From: Azohydromonas sediminis
Lineage (GTDB): Bacteria; Pseudomonadota; Gammaproteobacteria; Burkholderiales; Burkholderiaceae_C
Assembly (NCBI RefSeq): GCF_003574675.1
Contig: NZ_QOAZ01000020.1
Span: 1-64,000 of the forward strand
Direction: 5' to 3'
Length of the DNA stretch: 64,000 nucleotides
Shown: positions 32,459 to 41,690 of the stretch, piece after piece
Layout: the number at the start of each line of letters is the position of its first letter
Position numbering within the stretch: the stretch's first letter is position 1
Position numbers and translations under genes: made by a program
Notes under the pieces: generated by a model
Database searches by the model: none
Seen by the model: the letters and a program-made list of their open reading frames with translations, nothing else
Told to the model about the DNA's origin: nothing

Positions 32459-32749
32459 ATGAGCACCGATACCGAATGGCCGCTGTGGGAAGTCTTCGTG
32501 CGCACGCGCGCCGGGCTGGACCACAAGCACTGCGGCAGCCTGCACGCGGCCGACGCGGCGATGGCGATCCAGATGGCGCGCGACGTCTACACGCGCCGCC
32601 AGGAAGGCTCGAGCATCTGGGTCGTGCGCAGCGACCAGATCGTCGCCAGCGACCCGGGCGACAAGGACATGTTCTTCGACCCGATGGAAGACAAGGTCTA
32701 CCGCCACCCGACGTTCTACAAGCTGCCCGACGAAGTCAACCACATGTGA
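32459..32749 (+). CDS. paaB: Phenylacetyl-CoA epoxidase subunit B
   Basis: A 96-residue structural subunit of the phenylacetyl-CoA epoxidase that bridges the A and C subunits. The conserved WPLWEVFVRTRAGLDHKHCGSLHA segment from residue 7 and the FFDPMEDKVYRHPTFY segment near the end identify it. Its ribosome site AAAGGAG lies after the REP-like element, so it has its own translation start. paaC follows 7 bp on. Confidence 0.96.
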   Translation: MSTDTEWPLWEVFVRTRAGLDHKHCGSLHAADAAMAIQMARDVYTRRQEGSSIWVVRSDQIVASDPGDKDMFFDPMEDKVYRHPTFYKLPDEVNHM

Positions 32750-32756
32750 GGCGGCG

Positions 32757-33557
32757 ATGAGCGCGTCGATCACGATCCACTGGACCCCGGCCGTGCGCTA
32801 CCTGCTGCGCCTGGCGGACACCTGCCTGATCTCGGGCCAGCGCCTGGGCGAGTGGTGCGGCCACGCGCCGATCATCGAGGAGGACATCGCGCTGACCAAC
32901 ATGGCGCTCGATCTGATCGGCCAGTCGCGCGCGCTGCTGACGCTGGCCGGCCAGGTCGAGGGGCGCGGCCACGCGCGCACCTACGACGAAGACCAGCTCG
33001 CGTTCCTGCGCGACGAGCGCGACTACCTGAACCCGACGCTGGTCGAGCTGCCCAACGGTGCCGGCAAGCCGGGCGACTTCGCGCTCACCGTCGTGCGCAA
33101 CGCGATGGTCTCGACGTACCTGAAACTGTGGTGGGAGCGCCTGGCAGACTCGAGCGAGCCCGAACTCGCCGCGATCGCCGGCAAGGCCGTCAAGGAAGCG
33201 CGCTACCACCAGCAGCACGCCGGCGACTGGCTCGTGCGCCTGGGCGACGGCACCGACGAGTCGCGCCGGCGCGTCGAGGCCGCGCTGGGCAAGCTGTGGC
33301 CCTACCACGCCGAGCTGTTCGACGCCGACGAGGTCGATGCCGCGGCGCAGGCCAGCGGCCTGGGCCCGAGCGTCGCGGCGCTGAAGGAGCCGTGGCTCGC
33401 CGAGATGCGCGCACTGCTCGACGACGCGACGCTCGCGATGCAGCCCGAGGGCAAGTTCGTCAGCACCGGCCGCCGCGGCGTGCACAGCGAGCACCTGGGC
33501 TACATCCTCGCCGAGATGCAGTACCTGCAGCGCGCCTACCCCGGCGGGGCCTGGTGA
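32757..33557 (+). CDS. paaC: Phenylacetyl-CoA epoxidase subunit C
   Basis: A 266-residue subunit with the ferritin-like fold that pairs with PaaA but lacks the di-iron site, and is needed for activity and stability. Family markers are YLLRLADTCLISGQRLGEWCGHAP near the start, LTNMALDLIGQSRALL and the KEARYHQQHAGDWLVRLGDGTDES segment. Its stop overlaps the paaD start by one base. Confidence 0.96.
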   Translation: MSASITIHWTPAVRYLLRLADTCLISGQRLGEWCGHAPIIEEDIALTNMALDLIGQSRALLTLAGQVEGRGHARTYDEDQLAFLRDERDYLNPTLVELPNGAGKPGDFALTVVRNAMVSTYLKLWWERLADSSEPELAAIAGKAVKEARYHQQHAGDWLVRLGDGTDESRRRVEAALGKLWPYHAELFDADEVDAAAQASGLGPSVAALKEPWLAEMRALLDDATLAMQPEGKFVSTGRRGVHSEHLGYILAEMQYLQRAYPGGAW

Positions 33558-34081
33558 TGTGCGGCGCCGAGGTCGTCTCGCGCGTCGACGCCGCGTGGCG
33601 CGCGCTCGACGCCGTGCTCGACCCCGAGGTGCCGGCGCTGTCGGTGCGCGACCTGGGCATCGTGCGCGACGTGATCGACCACGGCGATGCGCTCGAGGTC
33701 GTGCTGACGCCGACCTACAGCGGCTGCCCGGCGACCGAGCTGATCGAGAAGAACGTCGTCGACGCGCTGGTCGCCGCCGGGCTCGGGCCGGTGCGCGCGA
33801 CGACACGCCGCGCGCCGGCGTGGACCACCGACTGGATCAGCGACGAAGGGCGGCGCAAGCTGCGCGAGTACGGCATCGCGCCGCCTGCGGGTCGTGCCGC
33901 GGTGAGCGCTGGCGAAGCGCCGATCCGCATCGTGCGGCGCACCGCCGACGAGACGGTGGCCTGCCCGCGCTGCGGCAGCACGCACACCGAGCGCCTCTCG
34001 GCCTTCGGCTCCACCGCGTGCAAGGCGCTGTGGCGCTGCCTGGCCTGCCGCGAACCCTTCGAACACTTCAAACCGATATGA
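33557..34081 (+). CDS. paaD: PaaD, epoxidase maturation protein
   Basis: A 174-residue protein of the MIP18/DUF59 class thought to help assemble the iron-sulfur cluster of the epoxidase system. The N-terminal half has the DUF59 pattern (VLDPEVPALSVRDLGIVRDV and LTPTYSGCPATELI). The C-terminal half has a zinc-ribbon-like set of four cysteines (CPRCGST...CKALWRCLACREPF). The start at 33557 shares a base with the paaC stop, and the stop overlaps paaE. Confidence 0.93.
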   Translation: MCGAEVVSRVDAAWRALDAVLDPEVPALSVRDLGIVRDVIDHGDALEVVLTPTYSGCPATELIEKNVVDALVAAGLGPVRATTRRAPAWTTDWISDEGRRKLREYGIAPPAGRAAVSAGEAPIRIVRRTADETVACPRCGSTHTERLSAFGSTACKALWRCLACREPFEHFKPI

Positions 34082-35166
34082 GCACGCCGCTGTTCCACCC
34101 GCTGCGCGTCAAGCGCATCGAGGCCGACACGCCCGAGTCGGTCATCGTCACGTTCGACGTGCCGCCCGAGCTGCGCGAGGTGTTCGGCTTCACGCAGGGG
34201 CAGTACCTGACGCTGCGCACGACGATCGGCGGGCAGGACGTGCGGCGGTCGTACTCGATCTGCGCCGGCGTCGACGACGCCGAGCTGCGCGTGGGCGTGC
34301 GCCGCGTCAGGGGCGGCGTGTTCTCGACCTGGATCCACGAGCACCTGAAGCCCGGCGACACGCTGCAGGTGATGGCGCCGCAGGGGCGCTTCTTCGTGCC
34401 GATCGAGCCCGAGTCGAAGCGCCACCACCTGGGGATTGCGGGCGGCAGCGGCATCACGCCGATCCTGTCGATCATGAAGACGGTGCTCGCGCGCGAGCCG
34501 AAGTCGCGATTCACGCTGATCTACGGCAACCGCACGCTCGCCTCGACGATGTTCAAGGAAGAGCTCGAGGACCTGAAGAACGCCTACATGACGCGCCTCG
34601 TGCTGCAGCACGTGTTCTCCGACGAGCCGACCGACGCGCCGATCAACCACGGGCTGCTCGACCGCGCGAAGATCGCCGAGTTCCTGCGCACGCTGGTGCC
34701 CGCCGCCGAGATCGACCACGCCTACGTCTGCGGCCCGTTCCAGATGAACGACGAGGCGCAGGCCGCGCTCGTCGAGGCCGGTGTGCCCGAGTCGCGCGTG
34801 CACATCGAGCGCTTCGGCGTCGCGCCGACCGAGGCCGGCAAGGTCGACGCCGTCGTCCACGAGGCCAAGCCCGGCGACGCCGAGCGCTCGCGCGTCGTGA
34901 TCATCCGCGACGGGATGACGCGCGAGATCGAGTTCAAGCGCGAGCAGCCGAGCATCCTCGACGCAGCCGCCGCGGCCGGGCTCGAGGTGCCGTTCTCGTG
35001 CACGTCGGGCGTGTGCGGCACGTGCCGCGCGAAGCTGCTCGAAGGTCAGGTGCGGATGGACCGCAACTTCGCGCTCGAGAAGGACGAAGTCGCCGCCGGC
35101 TTCGTGCTGACGTGCCAGTCGCACCCGCTGACCGAGCGCGTCGTGCTGTCGTTCGACGAGCGCTGA
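34078..35166 (+). CDS. paaE: Phenylacetyl-CoA epoxidase reductase subunit E
   Basis: The 362-residue reductase that passes electrons from NADPH to the PaaA di-iron site. It has an FAD-binding domain (RRSYSICAG, about residue 58), an NAD(P)-binding domain (GIAGGSGITPILS, about 120; CGPFQMN, about 218) and a C-terminal plant-type [2Fe-2S] domain with C-X4-C-X2-C (CTSGVCGTC, about 308) plus a distal Cys in LTCQSHPL. Domain order and length fit PaaE. Confidence 0.96.
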   Translation: MSTPLFHPLRVKRIEADTPESVIVTFDVPPELREVFGFTQGQYLTLRTTIGGQDVRRSYSICAGVDDAELRVGVRRVRGGVFSTWIHEHLKPGDTLQVMAPQGRFFVPIEPESKRHHLGIAGGSGITPILSIMKTVLAREPKSRFTLIYGNRTLASTMFKEELEDLKNAYMTRLVLQHVFSDEPTDAPINHGLLDRAKIAEFLRTLVPAAEIDHAYVCGPFQMNDEAQAALVEAGVPESRVHIERFGVAPTEAGKVDAVVHEAKPGDAERSRVVIIRDGMTREIEFKREQPSILDAAAAAGLEVPFSCTSGVCGTCRAKLLEGQVRMDRNFALEKDEVAAGFVLTCQSHPLTERVVLSFDER

Positions 35167-35179
35167 ACCGCCGCCGACG

Positions 35180-35794
35180 ATGGCCCGCGGCCGCGCCGCC
35201 ACCTACGACGACCAGCGCGAGGCCATCCTCGCGCGCGCGGCCGAGCTGTTCGCGCACCGCGGCTACGCCGCGACGACGATGAACGACATTGCCGACGCGT
35301 GCGGGCTGTCGAAGGCGACGCTCTACCACTATTACCCCGACAAGCAGGCGCTGCTGGTGTCGATCTGCGAAGGCCACGTGACGACGCTGCGCGCACTCGT
35401 CGACGATGTCGACGCGCTGCGCCTGCCGCCCGAGGCGCGGCTGCGCGAGCTGATCCGCCGTTTCGTGCAGGCCTACGCCGGCGCGCAGCACGCGCACCGT
35501 GTGCTCACGGAGGACGTGCGCTTCCTCGACGACGCCGACCGCGAGCGCGTGCTCGGCACCGAGCGCGCGCTGGTGGCCGGCATCGCCCGCACCGTGGCCG
35601 CCGTGCGCCCCGAGCTGGCGCAGGCGCACCTGGCCAAGCCGCTGACGATGCTGCTGTTCGGCATGATCAACTGGATGTTCACGTGGGTGCGCCCCGACGG
35701 CCCACTCGACCACGACGCGCTGGCGCCGATCGTCGCCGACCTGTTCCTCGGCGGGCTGCCGGCGGTCAAGCTGCCGCAGCCCGTCACCGCCTGA
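35180..35794 (+). CDS. paaR: TetR-family repressor PaaR
   Basis: A 204-residue TetR-type regulator with an N-terminal helix-turn-helix: ELFAHRGYAATTMNDIADACGLSKATLYHYYPDKQALL (about residues 22-59). Its position between paaE and paaZ and the PaaR-type palindrome at 29362-29377 indicate that it represses the cluster and is released by phenylacetyl-CoA, as described for betaproteobacterial PaaR. The ligand link is inferred from the family. Confidence 0.9.
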   Translation: MARGRAATYDDQREAILARAAELFAHRGYAATTMNDIADACGLSKATLYHYYPDKQALLVSICEGHVTTLRALVDDVDALRLPPEARLRELIRRFVQAYAGAQHAHRVLTEDVRFLDDADRERVLGTERALVAGIARTVAAVRPELAQAHLAKPLTMLLFGMINWMFTWVRPDGPLDHDALAPIVADLFLGGLPAVKLPQPVTA

Positions 35795-35806
35795 AACCGC
35801 CTCGAG

Positions 35807-37858
35807 ATGATCACGACCCTTCAAAGCCACATCGCCGGCCGCTGGCTCGGCACCGAACCTGCGCAGGCGCTCAGGAGCGCCATCGACGGCCACGTCGTCG
35901 CGCACACGCACGCCGATGCGATCGACTTCGGCGAGGCCGTCGATCACGCGCGGCGCATCGGCGTGCCATCGCTGCTCGCGCTCGACTTCCAGCAGCGCGC
36001 GCAGCGGCTGAAGTCGCTCGCGAAGTTCCTCGCCGAGCGCAAGGAGGCGCTGTACGCGGTGTCGGCGCACACCGGCGCGACGCGCGCCGACGGCTGGATC
36101 GACATCGAAGGCGGCATCGGCACGCTGTTCGCGTACGCCGGCATCGGCGGCAACGACCTGCCGTCGGGCAACCTGCTGCACGAGGGCCCGCCGGTGCCGC
36201 TGGGCAAGGGCGGCGGCTTCGCCGGCACGCACGTGCTGGTGCCGCGCGGCGGCGTCGCGGTGCACGTCAACGCGTTCAACTTCCCGGTGTGGGGCCTGCT
36301 CGAGAAGTTCGCCCCGGCCTTCCTCGCCGGCATGCCGTGCATCGGCAAGCCCGCGACCGCGACGAGCTACCTGACCGAGGCTCTGGTGCGGCTGATCGAC
36401 GAGTCGGGGCTGCTGCCCGAGGGTGCACTGCAGCTCGTGATCGGCGGCGTCGGCGACCTGTTCGACCGCCTCGACGGGCGCGACGTCGTCACCTTCACCG
36501 GCAGCGCCGACACCGCGGCGAAGCTGCGCGTGCACCCGAACCTGGTGCGCCAGAGCGTGCCGTTCAACGCCGAGGCCGACAGCCTGAACTGCGCGATCCT
36601 CGCGCCCGACGTGAGCCCCGACGACGAAGAGTTCGACCTCTTCGTCAAGGAGGTCGCGCGCGAGATGACGGTCAAGGCCGGGCAGAAGTGCACCGCGATC
36701 CGCCGCGCGATCGTGCCGCGGCGCCACCTCGACGCGGTCGCGCAGGCGCTCAAGGCTCGGCTGGCCAAGACCGTGGTCGGCGACCCGGCGGTCGAGGGCG
36801 TGAAGATGGGCGCGCTCGCGTCGCACGCGCAGGTGGCCGACGTCGCCGCGAAGGTCGCGCGGCTGCGCGAGGCCGCCGAGGTGGTCTACGACGGCGGGCC
36901 GGGCTTCGCGCCGGTCGGCGAGGGCACGGCGAACGGCGCATTCTTCGCACCGACGCTGCTCGCGTGCGCGAAGCCGTTCGACGTCGGCGTCGTGCACGAG
37001 GTCGAGGCGTTCGGGCCGGTCAGCACGCTGATGCCGTACGACGAGCTCGACGAGGCGCTCGCGCTCGCCGCGAAGGGGCAGGGCAGCCTGGTCGGCACAC
37101 TCGTCACGCGCGATCCGGCGATCGCCGCGAAGGCGGTGCCGGTGGCCGCGGCGCTGCACGGGCGCTGGCTCGTGCTCGACCGCGAGGCGGCGAAGGAGTC
37201 GACCGGCCACGGCTCGCCGCTGCCGCCGCTCAAACATGGCGGGCCGGGGCGCGCCGGTGGCGGCGAGGAGCTCGGCGGCGTGCGCGCCGTCAAGCACTAC
37301 CTGCAGCGCTGTGCGGTGCAGGGCTCGCCCACGATGCTCGCCGCCGTCACCGGCGAGCACGTGCGCGGTGCCAAGGTGCGCGAGGGCGACGTGCACCCCT
37401 TCCGCAAGCACTTCGAGGACCTGCGCATCGGCGACTCGCTGCTGACGCACCGGCGCACGGTGACCGAAGCCGACATCGTCGCCTTCGGCGGCATCTCGGG
37501 CGACTACTTCTACATGCACTTCGACGAGATCGCCGCGAAGGACAGCCCGTTCGGCAAGCGCATCGCCCACGGCTATTTCGTGCTGTCGGCGGCGGCCGGC
37601 CTGTTCGTGTCGCCTGCGCCGGGCCCGGTGCTCGCCAACTACGGCCTCGACACGCTGCGCTTCGTCAAGCCGGTGGGCATCGGCGACACGATCCAGGCAC
37701 GGCTGACCTGCAAGCGCAAGACCGACCGCGGCCGCACCGACGCCAAGGGCGTCGGCCAGGGCGTCGTCGCGTGGGACGTCGAGGTGACGAACCAGGCGGG
37801 CGAGATCGTCGCCAGCTACGACATCCTGACGCTGGTGGCCAAGCGCGGCGGCAACTGA
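35807..37858 (+). CDS. paaZ: Bifunctional ring-opening hydrolase/dehydrogenase PaaZ
   Basis: A 683-residue fusion that opens the oxepin-CoA ring and oxidises the resulting aldehyde. Residues 1 to about 510 form an aldehyde dehydrogenase domain ([26 protein letters not shown], catalytic Cys in [10 protein letters not shown]). From about 530 there is an enoyl-CoA-hydratase MaoC-type hotdog domain with the Asp/His pair in [15 protein letters not shown]. Both active sites look intact. The later pathway genes paaF, G, H and J are not in the window. Confidence 0.95.
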   Translation: MITTLQSHIAGRWLGTEPAQALRSAIDGHVVAHTHADAIDFGEAVDHARRIGVPSLLALDFQQRAQRLKSLAKFLAERKEALYAVSAHTGATRADGWIDIEGGIGTLFAYAGIGGNDLPSGNLLHEGPPVPLGKGGGFAGTHVLVPRGGVAVHVNAFNFPVWGLLEKFAPAFLAGMPCIGKPATATSYLTEALVRLIDESGLLPEGALQLVIGGVGDLFDRLDGRDVVTFTGSADTAAKLRVHPNLVRQSVPFNAEADSLNCAILAPDVSPDDEEFDLFVKEVAREMTVKAGQKCTAIRRAIVPRRHLDAVAQALKARLAKTVVGDPAVEGVKMGALASHAQVADVAAKVARLREAAEVVYDGGPGFAPVGEGTANGAFFAPTLLACAKPFDVGVVHEVEAFGPVSTLMPYDELDEALALAAKGQGSLVGTLVTRDPAIAAKAVPVAAALHGRWLVLDREAAKESTGHGSPLPPLKHGGPGRAGGGEELGGVRAVKHYLQRCAVQGSPTMLAAVTGEHVRGAKVREGDVHPFRKHFEDLRIGDSLLTHRRTVTEADIVAFGGISGDYFYMHFDEIAAKDSPFGKRIAHGYFVLSAAAGLFVSPAPGPVLANYGLDTLRFVKPVGIGDTIQARLTCKRKTDRGRTDAKGVGQGVVAWDVEVTNQAGEIVASYDILTLVAKRGGN

Positions 37859-37970
37859 CGGCGTTTCGGCCGCCGTTTCGGCGCCGTCGCCGCGGCGCGC
37901 CCCGCTATAGTGGGGGATGCCTGCGACGGCCCGTGCATTGCGACCGAGACCCTCGACCGGGAGCCGACCG

Positions 37971-38375
37971 ATGGAGCGTGCCAAGCCGTGGTGGCGTCGC
38001 CTCGAGCCGGGGCGGCTGCCGGTGCTGCTGCTCGCGCTGTGGAAGCTGTGGCGGCACCCGGACACGCCGTGGGCACCGAAGCTCGTCGCGGTCGCCGTGG
38101 TGGCGTATGCGCTGAGCCCGATCGACCTGATCCCCGACTTCATCCCGCTGCTCGGCCAGCTCGACGACGCGCTGCTGCTGCCGCTGGGCATTGCGCTGGC
38201 GGTGTGGCTGACGCCGGCCGAACTGTGGCAGGCGCGGCTACGCGAGGCCGAGGCGCACGCCGAGCGGCTGCCCCGCCTGATGGCCGGCGCGGTGGCCGTC
38301 GTCGTCGTGTGGCTCGCGCTGCTCGGTCTGCTCGGCGTCGGGCTGTGGCACCTGTTCGCGAAAGGATCGTCATGA
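37971..38375 (+). CDS. DUF1232 membrane protein
   Basis: A 134-residue protein with the short DUF1232 domain, recognised by AYALSPIDLIPDFIPLLGQLDDALLLPLGI (about residues 44-73). One or two further hydrophobic segments follow, including the C-terminal VVVVWLALLGLLGVGLW. Function is unknown. I chose the ATG at 37971, next to a GGGAG ribosome site; a CTATAGT -10-like box lies at 37905-37911. Its stop overlaps the nuclease start. Confidence 0.85.
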   Translation: MERAKPWWRRLEPGRLPVLLLALWKLWRHPDTPWAPKLVAVAVVAYALSPIDLIPDFIPLLGQLDDALLLPLGIALAVWLTPAELWQARLREAEAHAERLPRLMAGAVAVVVVWLALLGLLGVGLWHLFAKGSS

Positions 38376-39124
38376 GCCTGTCCATCGGTTCGCTCGCCGC
38401 GATGCTGCTGGCGCTGGCCACCGGCGTGCTCACGAGCGCCGCGCCGGCGCGCGCGGCCACCGAGATCACCGGCACCGTCGTCCACGTCGTCGACGGCGAC
38501 AGCGTCAGCTTCGTGCCGGCGGGCGGCGGCGAGCCGATCGCGGTGCGGCTGCAGGGCATCGACGCGCCCGAGATCTGCCAGCCCTGGGGCCCGCAGGCGC
38601 GTGACGCCCTCGCCGAGCACGTGCAGGGGCACACGCTGCGCCTCGTCGTGCAGGGGCGCGACGAGCACGGCCGCACGCTGGGCAGGCTGCTGCGCGGCGA
38701 CCTCGACATCGGCGAGCGCCTGGTGCGCGACGGACATGCGTGGAGCTACCGCTACAAGCACGACCGCGGCCCCTTCGTCGCGCAGGAGCGCATGGCGCAG
38801 TCGCTCAAGCGCGGGCTGCATGCCGATCCCGGCGCGCTGATGCCGCGCGAGTTCCGCCGCCGCCACGGGCCGTGCCAGGATGCCGCCCAGGGGCCGGTCG
38901 CGCCGGCGGCCATCGCGGCGACGTCGTCAGGCACCGCGGCCAAGGCGACGACGGGCACGGTGCTGTCGCTGCGCGGCGATGCACGCCGCTGCGACGGCCG
39001 CACGCAGTGCAGCCAGATGACGTCGTGCGAGGAGGCGACCTGGTTCCTGCGCCACTGCCCGGGCACACAGATGGACGGTGACGGCGACGGCATCCCGTGC
39101 GAGCGCCAGTGGTGCGCGCGCTGA
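38372..39124 (+). CDS. Exported thermonuclease with excalibur domain
   Basis: A 250-residue exported staphylococcal-nuclease-family enzyme. After a signal peptide (cleavage near ARAAT, about residue 29) comes the SNase domain with VVHVVDGDSVSF, RLQGIDAPEICQPWG (active-site Asp and Arg region) and the YRYKHDRGP segment. The C-terminal 40 residues are an excalibur calcium-binding domain (four Cys and DGDGDGIPCE). It likely cuts extracellular or periplasmic nucleic acid in a calcium-dependent way. It overlaps the DUF1232 gene by four bases. Confidence 0.92.
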   Translation: MSLSIGSLAAMLLALATGVLTSAAPARAATEITGTVVHVVDGDSVSFVPAGGGEPIAVRLQGIDAPEICQPWGPQARDALAEHVQGHTLRLVVQGRDEHGRTLGRLLRGDLDIGERLVRDGHAWSYRYKHDRGPFVAQERMAQSLKRGLHADPGALMPREFRRRHGPCQDAAQGPVAPAAIAATSSGTAAKATTGTVLSLRGDARRCDGRTQCSQMTSCEEATWFLRHCPGTQMDGDGDGIPCERQWCAR

Positions 39125-39174
39125 ACGTCACGATCCCCGCCCGACCGGCGAACGCAGCGCTGATGGCCTGACCG

Positions 39175-39191
39175 CCCCCTCGACGAGGGGG
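39175..39191. repeat. GC-rich palindrome CCCCCTCG-A-CGAGGGGG
   Basis: Eight-base perfect arms around a single A, 50 bp after the nuclease stop. No T-run follows, so a classical terminator is unlikely, though it could stop RNA decay. It shares the CCCCTCGAGGGG theme with the repeat between paaA and paaB. Confidence 0.5.
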
Positions 39192-39338
39192 TCACCGTGC
39201 GTGACAAATTACCACCGGCGCCGGTCGCGCCCGACGGGTGCTGTCGGCTGCGTCCGTGACGGCGTGACAATCGCTTACACCTGCGTTTCGATGGCGCCAC
39301 CTGAGGCCATCGAGGGTGACTGGAACCCGGTCCGAGTC

Positions 39339-39845
39339 ATGGCGTTCGATTTCTTCCGCCGATCCAACGAGTCGCGTGCTGCGCGCGAGGCGCGCGAGCG
39401 CGCAGCGCAGCGCGCGGCCGCGAGCCGCGATCCCGAACGCGACCTGAGCGCCAAGCGCGCGCCGTTGCGCCCGCAGGACCTCGCGCTCAGCGAGATCGCG
39501 CGCCGCTGGCTCGAGTCGCTGCCGCCCGACGAGCGCCCGCAGGCGCTGGCGGCGCAGTACCCGCGCATCGCGAACCGGATCGCGCTGTGCTGGGGCGACG
39601 CGATGCTGGTGGGCAAGGTCCTCGACGACCTGCTCGTCGACCGGCGCGGCGGGCGCCGCGGCTTTCCGCCCGCGGTGCGTCAGGAACTGCTGCGGCTGCG
39701 CGCGAGCGACGCGCGTCAGCGCGCGCTGGCGCGCATCGAGGGCCTCGAGGTCGACGAGGTCGACAACGTGCCGTGGAGCCTGCGCACGCTGGCCATCGGC
39801 GACCGTCACCGCGACACGCTCAGCGGCGGCCTGGGCGACAGCTGA
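39339..39845 (+). CDS. Conserved-type hypothetical protein
   Basis: A 168-residue cytoplasmic protein not recognised. The N-terminal 50 residues are highly charged and helical, the middle has LALSEIARRWLESLPPDERP and YPRIANRIALCWGD, and the C-terminus is alpha-helical with VRQELLRLRASD. Codon use matches the chromosome and the frame is clean, so it is likely real. I chose the ATG at 39339, where the FDFFRRSNE start fits typical N-termini. It stands alone, convergent with the amidotransferase gene. Confidence 0.72.
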   Translation: MAFDFFRRSNESRAAREARERAAQRAAASRDPERDLSAKRAPLRPQDLALSEIARRWLESLPPDERPQALAAQYPRIANRIALCWGDAMLVGKVLDDLLVDRRGGRRGFPPAVRQELLRLRASDARQRALARIEGLEVDEVDNVPWSLRTLAIGDRHRDTLSGGLGDS

Positions 39846-39870
39846 GCGCCGCACGCGCGCGGCGCGTGCC

Positions 39871-40722
39871 TCAGGCGTCGACCACCGGGGGCGACGCCGG
39901 CGCCGGCCCCGTGTGTGCGCGCATCTTGCGCTCGCGCACCGCGTCGAGGAAGTCCGCGAGGATCGGCCGGCCGTCGAGCTGCTCCTCGTGCAGCGTCTCG
40001 AGCGCCATGAACTCGGGGTGCCACTGCATCCCGAACACGTAGCTGGGACCCCGCCAGCGGATCGCCTCGACGAGGCCGTCGGGCACCGCGATCGCCTCGG
40101 CCACGAGGTTGCGGCCGAGGTCCTTGACGGCTTGGTGGTGGATCGAGTTGATCGCCGCCTGCAGCGTGCCGGGGTACAGCTGCGCGAGCCGCGTGCCCTG
40201 CACCAGGTTGACCGCGTGCAGGCGGCGCTCGTACAGCTCGGCGTCGTGGTGCGCGATGGCCTGCGGCAATTGGGTGGCGATGTCCTGGTACAGCGTGCCG
40301 CCGAACGCGACGTTGATCAGCTGGTGGCCGCGGCAGATGCCCAGCACCGGCTTGCCGACCTCGATGAAGGCCTCGAGCAACTGCATCTCGTAGCGGTCGC
40401 GCACACGGTCGCCCTGCCAGCGCGGGTCGATCGGCGTTTCACCGTAGGTCTCGGGCGCGATGTCGTTGCCGCCTTGCAGCACCAGCCCGTCGAGCATGTC
40501 GGCGTAGCGGCGCAGGCTGATGTCGCGCCGCTTGACGATGCTGTCGGCGTCCACCGCCGGGATCATCACCGCGAGCACGTGGCGCGACATGACCCAGTGC
40601 GCGACCGACTGCTCGAGGTAGTGCAGCGTCTTCGTGAACACGCCGCCGATGTCGAGCACCGGCGCGGCCGGGTAGTAGATGCGCGCGGAGATCCCGATCA
40701 GCAGCGGGGTCGTGTCGGGCAT
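39871..40722 (-). CDS. Class I glutamine amidotransferase-like peptidase C26 (PuuD-like)
   Basis: A 283-residue hydrolase of the gamma-glutamyl-gamma-aminobutyrate hydrolase group. The nucleophile Cys lies in LGICRGHQLINVAFGG, the LVLQGGNDIAPETYG segment forms the oxyanion loop, and the GMQWHPEF motif supplies His and Glu. In polyamine breakdown such enzymes release GABA from gamma-glutamyl-GABA. The next gene upstream, arginase, makes ornithine, a polyamine precursor, so a role in arginine/polyamine use is plausible. Its substrate is not certain. Confidence 0.88.
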   Translation of the reverse strand: MPDTTPLLIGISARIYYPAAPVLDIGGVFTKTLHYLEQSVAHWVMSRHVLAVMIPAVDADSIVKRRDISLRRYADMLDGLVLQGGNDIAPETYGETPIDPRWQGDRVRDRYEMQLLEAFIEVGKPVLGICRGHQLINVAFGGTLYQDIATQLPQAIAHHDAELYERRLHAVNLVQGTRLAQLYPGTLQAAINSIHHQAVKDLGRNLVAEAIAVPDGLVEAIRWRGPSYVFGMQWHPEFMALETLHEEQLDGRPILADFLDAVRERKMRAHTGPAPASPPVVDA

Positions 40723-40762
40723 GGCGTGCGTGGCGGCGGTCGGGGCGGGCCGGGCCAATGTA

Positions 40763-41686
40763 TCAGCCGCGGCGCATCAGCGTGCTCTTGCCGAACAGGC
40801 TCTCGATCAGGTCGACGGCCAGCACGGCGGTGCGGTTGCGCACGTCGAGCGCCGGGTTGAGCTCCATCACGTCGAGGCTGGCCAGGCGGCCGCTGTCGGC
40901 GATCATCTCCATGCACAGCTGCGCCTCGCGGTACGTCGGCCCGCCGGGCACCGTCGTGCCGACGCCGGGGGCGATCTCGGGGTCGAGGAAGTCGACGTCG
41001 AAGCTCACGTGCAGGTGCGTGTGCGCGTCGAGCGTGGCCAGCGCGAGCTCCATCGCGTGGCGCATGCCGTGCTCGTCGATGTAGCGCATGTCGAACACTT
41101 CGAGCCCGGCCTCGTGCACGAAGCGCTTCTCGCCGGGGTCGACGCTGCGGATGCCGATCTGGCGGATCTGCCGCGGCAGCAGCGCCGGCGCGGCGCCGGC
41201 GATCTCGACGAGCGCGCGCGGGCCGTGCCCGCACAGCACCGCCACCGGCATGCCGTGCAGGTTGCCGCTGGGGGTCAGCACGCTCGTGTTGAAGTCGGCG
41301 TGCGCGTCGAGCCACAGCACGCGCAGCTTCTTGCCCGCCTCGCGGCAGTGGCGCGCGACGGCGCCGATGCTGCCGATGGCCAGGCTGTGGTCGCCGCCGA
41401 GCACGATCGGCATGCGCGCGGCCTGCAACTCGGCGTGCACGGCGTCGTGCACCGCGTGGCACCACGCGGTGACCTCGTCGAGGTGGCGGTAGCCGTCGAC
41501 GGCGGGCCGCCACGGGTTCGTCGGCCCGGCGAGGTTGCCGCGGTCGACGACGTCCACGCCATGGGCCTCGAGCGCGGCCACGAGGCCCGCCACACGCAGC
41601 GCCTCGGGCCCCATGCTCGCGCCGCGCGCACCGGCACCGACGTCGGTCGGCGCACCGATCAGGCTGACGTGGCGCTGGGCGGTCAT
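40763..41686 (-). CDS. rocF: Arginase
   Basis: A 307-residue binuclear-manganese hydrolase that splits arginine into urea and ornithine. All metal and substrate motifs are present: GGDHSLAIGS (about 97), WLDAHADFNT (about 125), SGNLHGMP and SFDVDFLDPEIAPGVGT (about 230). This pattern, with the N-terminal GAPTDVGAGARGASMGPEALR, fits arginase rather than agmatinase. The start lies four bases after the LOG-family stop, so the two are cotranscribed. Confidence 0.94.
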   Translation of the reverse strand: MTAQRHVSLIGAPTDVGAGARGASMGPEALRVAGLVAALEAHGVDVVDRGNLAGPTNPWRPAVDGYRHLDEVTAWCHAVHDAVHAELQAARMPIVLGGDHSLAIGSIGAVARHCREAGKKLRVLWLDAHADFNTSVLTPSGNLHGMPVAVLCGHGPRALVEIAGAAPALLPRQIRQIGIRSVDPGEKRFVHEAGLEVFDMRYIDEHGMRHAMELALATLDAHTHLHVSFDVDFLDPEIAPGVGTTVPGGPTYREAQLCMEMIADSGRLASLDVMELNPALDVRNRTAVLAVDLIESLFGKSTLMRRG

Positions 41687-41690
41687 GCGG

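Noticed and set aside
34934..38866. Very long minus-strand open frame (about 1310 codons) opposite the paa genes
   Set aside because: It lies antisense to recognised paaR, paaZ, DUF1232 and nuclease genes and its translation is Arg/Ala/His-rich with no motifs. Long antisense frames are expected at this GC content.
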